From Thermoanaerobaculia bacterium (GTDB lineage Bacteria > Acidobacteriota > Thermoanaerobaculia > Multivoradales > UBA5704): a DNA stretch of 5,882 nucleotides. The position numbers and the translations under genes are program-made. The notes beneath the pieces are model-generated. The model worked only from the letters and a program-made list of their open reading frames with translations, was not told where the DNA came from and did not search any database. Each line of letters opens with the position of its first letter. Position 1 is the first letter of the stretch. The stretch spans positions 1-5,882 of the forward strand of contig JAICSG010000284.1 in assembly GCA_025937035.1 (NCBI GenBank), read 5' to 3'. Positions 1 to 5,882 of this stretch are shown here, piece by piece.

Positions 1-3197
<3,197 letters not shown>

Positions 3198-3235
3198 TCC
3201 CAAGGGGGGCCCGCGGCGTCCGCCTCCGGTGTCTC

Positions 3236-3270
3236 CGCATCCCGGGCCCTTGCCAGCGGCCCGGGATGTG
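3236..3270 (+). terminator. GC-rich hairpin after the amidohydrolase gene
   Basis: A perfect 11-bp inverted repeat pairs 3238-3248 with 3258-3268 around a 9-base loop. It extends by one G-U and one C-G pair to 3236/3270. Only a short TTT follows (3271-3273), so on its own it would be a weak intrinsic terminator. It may act with the next hairpin, or protect the 3' end of the upstream mRNA. Confidence 0.6.
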
Positions 3271-3279
3271 TTTCAATGG

Positions 3280-3301
3280 AAAGACCGTCGCCGGTCTTTT
3301 T
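3280..3301 (+). terminator. Intrinsic (Rho-independent) terminator
   Basis: The 8-bp stem AAAGACCG/CGGTCTTT (3280-3287 with 3292-3299) has a 4-base TCGC loop and runs into a T5 tract (3297-3301). A-rich bases on the left arm and T-rich bases on the right could let it work in both directions. It lies 82 bases past the amidohydrolase stop and separates that gene from the peptide gene. Confidence 0.8.
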
Positions 3302-3324
3302 CGAGGAGAGCTCAGCTCGCGGGC

Positions 3325-3347
3325 GCCGGGTCCATTTTGGTCCCGGC
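3325..3347 (+). promoter_or_regulatory. Leader hairpin upstream of the small peptide gene
   Basis: GCCGGG (3325-3330) pairs with CCCGGC (3342-3347). A T-T mismatch follows, then CCA/TGG closes over a TTT loop. It sits in the 75-base stretch between the terminator and the peptide start, ending 18 bases before the Shine-Dalgarno. It could be a 5' UTR structure; no known riboswitch or RNA family is recognised. No convincing -35/-10 promoter was found in 3302-3376, although one is expected there if the terminator is efficient. Confidence 0.35.
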
Positions 3348-3365
3348 TCGCTCCGCTGACGGATC

Positions 3366-3371
3366 AGGAGG
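3366..3371 (+). promoter_or_regulatory. Strong Shine-Dalgarno deciding the peptide start
   Basis: A full AGGAGG (AGGAGGT including 3372) ends five bases before the ATG at 3377. This supports that ATG as the start, in a frame that otherwise stays open far back into the amidohydrolase gene. Confidence 0.85.
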
Positions 3372-3376
3372 TCCCG

Positions 3377-3679
3377 ATGTCTCAGCACGTTCGACGCTCT
3401 CTCGCCGCCCTTGGCCTGATGGCGGCCCTGCTCTTCGCGGCCCCGGCGCCGTCCCGGGCCGCCGGTCTCTGGGAGATCCCGGTCTTGGCGCCGGAGGCCG
3501 CGGCGCGCGTCCGGACCTGGCTGGAGGGGTGGCTGCTGCCCGCGAGCCCTCGCAGGGCGGCGCCCGCGAGGACCAAACAGGGCTCCGCGCTCGATCCCAA
3601 CGGGAGCACCACGACGTCCCCGACCTCGGGGAGCACGTCGGATCAGGGGAGCGCCCTCGATCCCAACGGCACCAAATGA
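3377..3679 (+). CDS. Small exported peptide with duplicated QGSALDPNG motif
   Basis: This 100-residue protein belongs to no family I can name. Residues 1-28 look like a Sec signal peptide: a basic n-region (HVRR), a hydrophobic core at about 9-22 (LAALGLMAALLFAA) and an APSRA|A-type cleavage site after residue 28 or 29. The mature part would be about 72 residues. It has an amphipathic, Trp-containing segment (about 31-54), a basic stretch (RRAAPARTK, 59-67), then QGSALDPNG at 68-76, a Ser/Thr-rich linker (77-89) and QGSALDPNG again at 90-98, two residues from the C-terminus. It has no cysteine, so it is neither a lipoprotein nor disulfide-bonded. The start is fixed by a full Shine-Dalgarno. 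It follows an intrinsic terminator and lies 40 bases before the TPR gene with no terminator between, so it is probably first in that operon. It could be a secreted signalling peptide precursor, a surface or matrix peptide, or an export partner of the TPR protein; none is shown. Confidence 0.8.
   Translation: MSQHVRRSLAALGLMAALLFAAPAPSRAAGLWEIPVLAPEAAARVRTWLEGWLLPASPRRAAPARTKQGSALDPNGSTTTSPTSGSTSDQGSALDPNGTK
3578..3670 (+). repeat. Two copies of a 27-base repeat encoding QGSALDPNG
   Basis: The copies are 3578-3604 and 3644-3670, separated by 39 bases that encode a Ser/Thr-rich linker. Both encode exactly QGSALDPNG. They differ at five bases, all silent: one Gly codon, a Ser codon that changes from TCC to AGC, one Ala codon and the last Gly codon. 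The 14-base core CTCGATCCCAACGG is identical (3590-3603 and 3656-3669). The residue after each copy is also similar (Ser, then Thr). Confidence 0.9.
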
Positions 3680-3708
3680 GCGCGCCTGTGAGAGAATGCC
3701 TCGCATCG

Positions 3709-3714
3709 AGGAGG
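3709..3714 (+). promoter_or_regulatory. Shine-Dalgarno deciding a GTG start for the TPR gene
   Basis: AGGAGG ends five bases before GTG at 3720, the same spacing as for the peptide gene. The in-frame ATG at 3696 has only a weak GAGA-type sequence before it. Starting there would place the ribosome site inside the coding region as an unconserved-looking RIEEER stretch. Confidence 0.75.
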
Positions 3715-3719
3715 AACGC

Positions 3720-5066
3720 GTGAACGATCATCCCACTGCGGCGGAGCTCGACGGGTTCGTCTGGAACCGCCTTCCCACCGAGCCTACGCGCGCCGTCCTC
3801 CTGCACCTCCTCCGCGGCTGCGAGACTTGCCTGAGCGCGATCGCGCCTCACATCGCGGGCCTGCTCGGCCTGGCGGAGCCTCCCGACGTCACCCTCTCCT
3901 CCCTGGAGGAAGCCGAGTACGACGCCGCCATCGACCGGGCCTTCACCAAGGTCCTGAAGGCGGAGACGCCCTGGGAGGAGAGGAAGCGGGAGGCGCTCGC
4001 CGTGCCCCTGGGCTCCGCGTCCGGAGAGATCCCCCGGGATCTCGGCCGCGGCATCCCCGATTTCGAGGCCCTTCTGGCGCGGAGCTGGGCCCTCCGTCTG
4101 GAGGACCCCGCGGAGATGGTCCGGCTCGCCGAGGAGGCCCGGGATCTCGCCGAACGGCTCGATTCCGGGGAGCTGGGCCCTCAGGGCACGGCCGATCTGC
4201 AGTGCCGGGCCTGGGTGGAGCTGGGGAACGCCTACCGCGTGGCGGACCGGCTGAGCCAGGCCGAGCAGGCGCTGGGCCGCGCCACCGAGCTCTTCGTCCG
4301 GGGAACCCAGGACGAGCTTCTCGCCGCCCGCCTCTTCGACGTCCAGGCCTCGCTCCTGGGCGACTGCCGGCGCTTCGAGCTGGCCGAGAGCGCGCTCGAC
4401 CTCGTCTTCGCCATCCACCGGCGGCGCGGCGACCTGCACCTGGCCGGCCGGGCGCTGATCAGCAAGGGGGTGTACGCCGGCTACCAGGGGCAGACGGAGG
4501 AGGCGATCCGCCTGGTCGAGCAGGGCCTGGAGCTGATCGAGCCGGACCGCGACCCCCGGCTGCTCTACGTGGCTCTCCACAACCAGGCCCGCTCCCTCAT
4601 GGAATGCGGCCGCCTGCGGGACGCCCGCATCGCCCTCTGGAAGCTCAAGGCCCGCGGGCTGCGCCCGGTGGGCCGGATCGACGAGCTGAAGGTCCGCTGG
4701 CTGGAGGCGCAGATCAACGCCGGCCTGGGCGAGCTCGATCGCGCCGAGTTGGCCCTGCGGGAGGTGAAGCGGGGCTTCGAGGAGGCCGGCCTCGGCTACA
4801 AGGCGGCCCTCGCGGGGCTGGAGCTGGGAGCGGTGCTGCTGCGCCGCGGGTGCGTCGAGGACGCCATCGCGGAAGGGCTCGCGGCGGTCGACGTCTTCCT
4901 CTCCCTGGGCATCGCGCGCGAGGCCGGCGTCTCGGTGCTCCTCCTCAAGAAGGGCTTCGAGCAGCGGATGGCCGACGTGGCGCTGCTGGAGCACGTGATC
5001 AATCTGCTGCACCAGAGCGAAGAGCCGTCACCGGCGGCCCGGACCCGGCGTCCGGCCGGCGAGTAG
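3720..5066 (+). CDS. HC2-like zinc finger and TPR-repeat protein
   Basis: This is a 448-residue soluble protein if it starts at the GTG (456 from the ATG at 3696). The N-terminus (HPTAAELDGF, then HLLRGCETC) resembles the HC2 zinc finger of anti-sigma factors. Candidate ligands are H4, H29, C34 and C37, with H-x4-C-x2-C rather than the common H-x3-C-x2-C. After a charged region (about 55-120), residues about 120-430 form an alpha-solenoid of degenerate TPRs, clearest at about 161-193 (GNAYRVADRLSQAEQAL), 204-236, 243-276 (GYQGQTEEAIRLVEQGL), 283-311, 322-355 and 362-395. No membrane segment or signal peptide is seen, so it should be cytoplasmic and bind a protein or peptide. No catalytic domain and no helix-turn-helix are evident. 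It lies 40 bases after the small peptide gene and 3 bases before the membrane gene. An anti-sigma-like or peptide-sensing regulatory role is plausible, but no sigma factor gene is in view. Confidence 0.9.
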   Translation: MNDHPTAAELDGFVWNRLPTEPTRAVLLHLLRGCETCLSAIAPHIAGLLGLAEPPDVTLSSLEEAEYDAAIDRAFTKVLKAETPWEERKREALAVPLGSASGEIPRDLGRGIPDFEALLARSWALRLEDPAEMVRLAEEARDLAERLDSGELGPQGTADLQCRAWVELGNAYRVADRLSQAEQALGRATELFVRGTQDELLAARLFDVQASLLGDCRRFELAESALDLVFAIHRRRGDLHLAGRALISKGVYAGYQGQTEEAIRLVEQGLELIEPDRDPRLLYVALHNQARSLMECGRLRDARIALWKLKARGLRPVGRIDELKVRWLEAQINAGLGELDRAELALREVKRGFEEAGLGYKAALAGLELGAVLLRRGCVEDAIAEGLAAVDVFLSLGIAREAGVSVLLLKKGFEQRMADVALLEHVINLLHQSEEPSPAARTRRPAGE

Positions 5067-5069
5067 GGG

Positions 5070-5882
5070 ATGCCCTGGATCGACGCCCGGCTGATCACCA
5101 CGATGGTGGTGGTGATGCTGGGGCTCCAGGCCGTCTGCTGGCTGCTGGCGAAGGGCTTGAGGGTACGGCTGGAGCGGAGCGCCGTGATCTGCGGCTGGCT
5201 GGCGCCCCTGGTGGTCCTCGCCCCCTGGCTCGCCGGCCGCGAGCTCCTGGTGCCGTGCGACATCCTGGCGAACGTCCCCGGCGCTCCCACGATCGAGCGC
5301 CCCCGCACGCACGACCTGCTGAACGACACCGTCTACCAGATCCTGCCGTGGGACCTGGAGGTCCGGCACGCCCTGGCGGACCGGCGGCTGCCGTTCTGGT
5401 CGGACACCCTCGAAGGGGGGAGCTCCCCGTGGGCGAACCCTCAGGCGGGCGTCCTCTCCCCCCTCCAGATGGCGGCGCGGGCCGTCCCCATCCAGGACCA
5501 TCTCCTGGCGGAGCTCGCCTTCAAGCTGCTGGTGGTCTTCCAGGGGACCTGGGCTCTCGCCCGCCTGGTGGGCCGGAGCCGCGCCTCGTCGCTCCTGGCG
5601 GCGGCCGGCTTCACCCTCGGGGGGGGCCTCTTTTCCTGGGCGCTCTTCCCGATCACCGCGACCGTGGCCTGGGTGCCCTGGCTGGTGGCGGGGGTGATCC
5701 GGCTCTTCCGGCACCCCGGGCCCCGAGTGATCGCCACCACGGCGGTGATCACCGGCGCGCTCCTGCTCTCCGGTCACCCGGAGACCGCGGCCTTCGGCGG
5801 CCTGCTCGCCGCGGTCTGCGGTCTCGGCCTGCGCCGGAAGTGGATGGGGCTCGCTCGCGGCTTCGGCGCGGCGGCCCTGGCC
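5070..5882 (+). CDS. YfhO-like polytopic membrane protein, 3' partial
   Basis: Open from ATG 5070 to the right edge, giving 271 residues with no stop. Hydrophobic segments lie at about 8-27, 38-56, 147-166, 172-192, 195-212, 219-235 and 238-254. Between the second and third is a large, probably extracytoplasmic loop with DTVYQILPWD (86-95), LPFWSDTLEGGSSPWANPQ (107-125) and GVLSPLQ (127-133), followed later by SGHPET (234-239). An acidic residue plus Q-x-x-P-W, then GG-x-x-P-x-ANPQ-x-GVL-x-PL and GHPET, is the pattern of YfhO-family/GT-C-like proteins. These are usually around 700-900 residues and are linked to glycosylation of cell-surface polymers in some bacteria. The start cannot lie further upstream because the TAG of the TPR gene is in this frame at 5064. 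Spacing to a ribosome site is poor (GGCGAG or GGGG just before the ATG), suggesting coupling to the upstream gene; a later ATG at 5103 has no better site. Membrane topology is firm; the family call is from motif recall. Confidence 0.85.
   Translation, partial: MPWIDARLITTMVVVMLGLQAVCWLLAKGLRVRLERSAVICGWLAPLVVLAPWLAGRELLVPCDILANVPGAPTIERPRTHDLLNDTVYQILPWDLEVRHALADRRLPFWSDTLEGGSSPWANPQAGVLSPLQMAARAVPIQDHLLAELAFKLLVVFQGTWALARLVGRSRASSLLAAAGFTLGGGLFSWALFPITATVAWVPWLVAGVIRLFRHPGPRVIATTAVITGALLLSGHPETAAFGGLLAAVCGLGLRRKWMGLARGFGAAALA

Noticed and set aside
3392..3415. Twin-arginine (Tat) signal in the small peptide
   Set aside because: RR is present, but the surrounding VRRSLAA lacks the S/T-RR-x-F-L-K pattern. 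A Sec signal explains the N-terminus better.
3696..3719. ATG at 3696 as start of the TPR gene
   Set aside because: The GTG at 3720 has a perfect AGGAGG five bases upstream and puts the conserved-looking HPTAAEL at the N-terminus. The ATG has only a weak site.
3312..5012. Antisense open frame of 566 codons across the TPR and peptide genes
   Set aside because: It crosses two convincingly coding + strand genes and an intergenic region, has no motif and has no ribosome site. It is a GC-driven shadow.
5100..5117. GTG/ATG triplet run near the start of the membrane gene
   Set aside because: It encodes Met-Val-Val-Val-Met inside the first transmembrane segment and is ordinary hydrophobic coding sequence, not a regulatory repeat.
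5028..5777. Antisense open frame opposite the membrane protein gene
   Set aside because: It is composed of charged and Gly/Pro/His-rich low complexity, opposite a frame with clear transmembrane segments and YfhO-like motifs.

Overview
The window is very GC-rich and gene-dense, with every supported gene on the + strand. It looks like chromosomal DNA from a high-GC soil- or sediment-type bacterium. A giant TolB-propeller/amidohydrolase protein, an HC2-type zinc finger fused to TPRs, and a large YfhO-like membrane protein all fit Acidobacteriota (possibly a Thermoanaerobaculia-like lineage). That placement is inferred from gene style; no rRNA or other phylogenetic marker is present. There is no sign of phage, IS element, CRISPR array, tRNA or rRNA.

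Layout. Bases 1-3197 hold the 3' part of a long gene for a beta-propeller (PD40/TolB-like repeats) fused to a metal-dependent amidohydrolase; its true start lies off the left edge. It is followed by two consecutive hairpins (3236-3270 and 3280-3301). The second is a convincing intrinsic terminator, so the next genes probably form a separate transcription unit. After a short leader with a further hairpin (3325-3347) come three closely packed genes. The first (3377-3679) is a 100-residue Sec-exported peptide that carries the nonapeptide QGSALDPNG twice. The second (3720-5066) is a 448-residue soluble protein with an N-terminal HC2-like zinc finger and a TPR solenoid. The third (5070 to the right edge) is the start of a polytopic membrane protein resembling the YfhO family.

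How the genes may work together. The amidohydrolase is probably an exported peptidase-like or dipeptidase-like enzyme, transcriptionally separate from the rest. The peptide and TPR genes are 40 bases apart, share near-identical Shine-Dalgarno arrangements and have no terminator between them. A small exported peptide beside a cytoplasmic TPR protein recalls peptide-pheromone/TPR-receptor pairs of the RRNPP type, though no DNA-binding HTH or importer is visible. This pair is the most interesting candidate for an undescribed system, and the idea is speculative. The stop of the TPR gene and the start of the membrane gene are separated by only three bases, so the two are probably translationally coupled.
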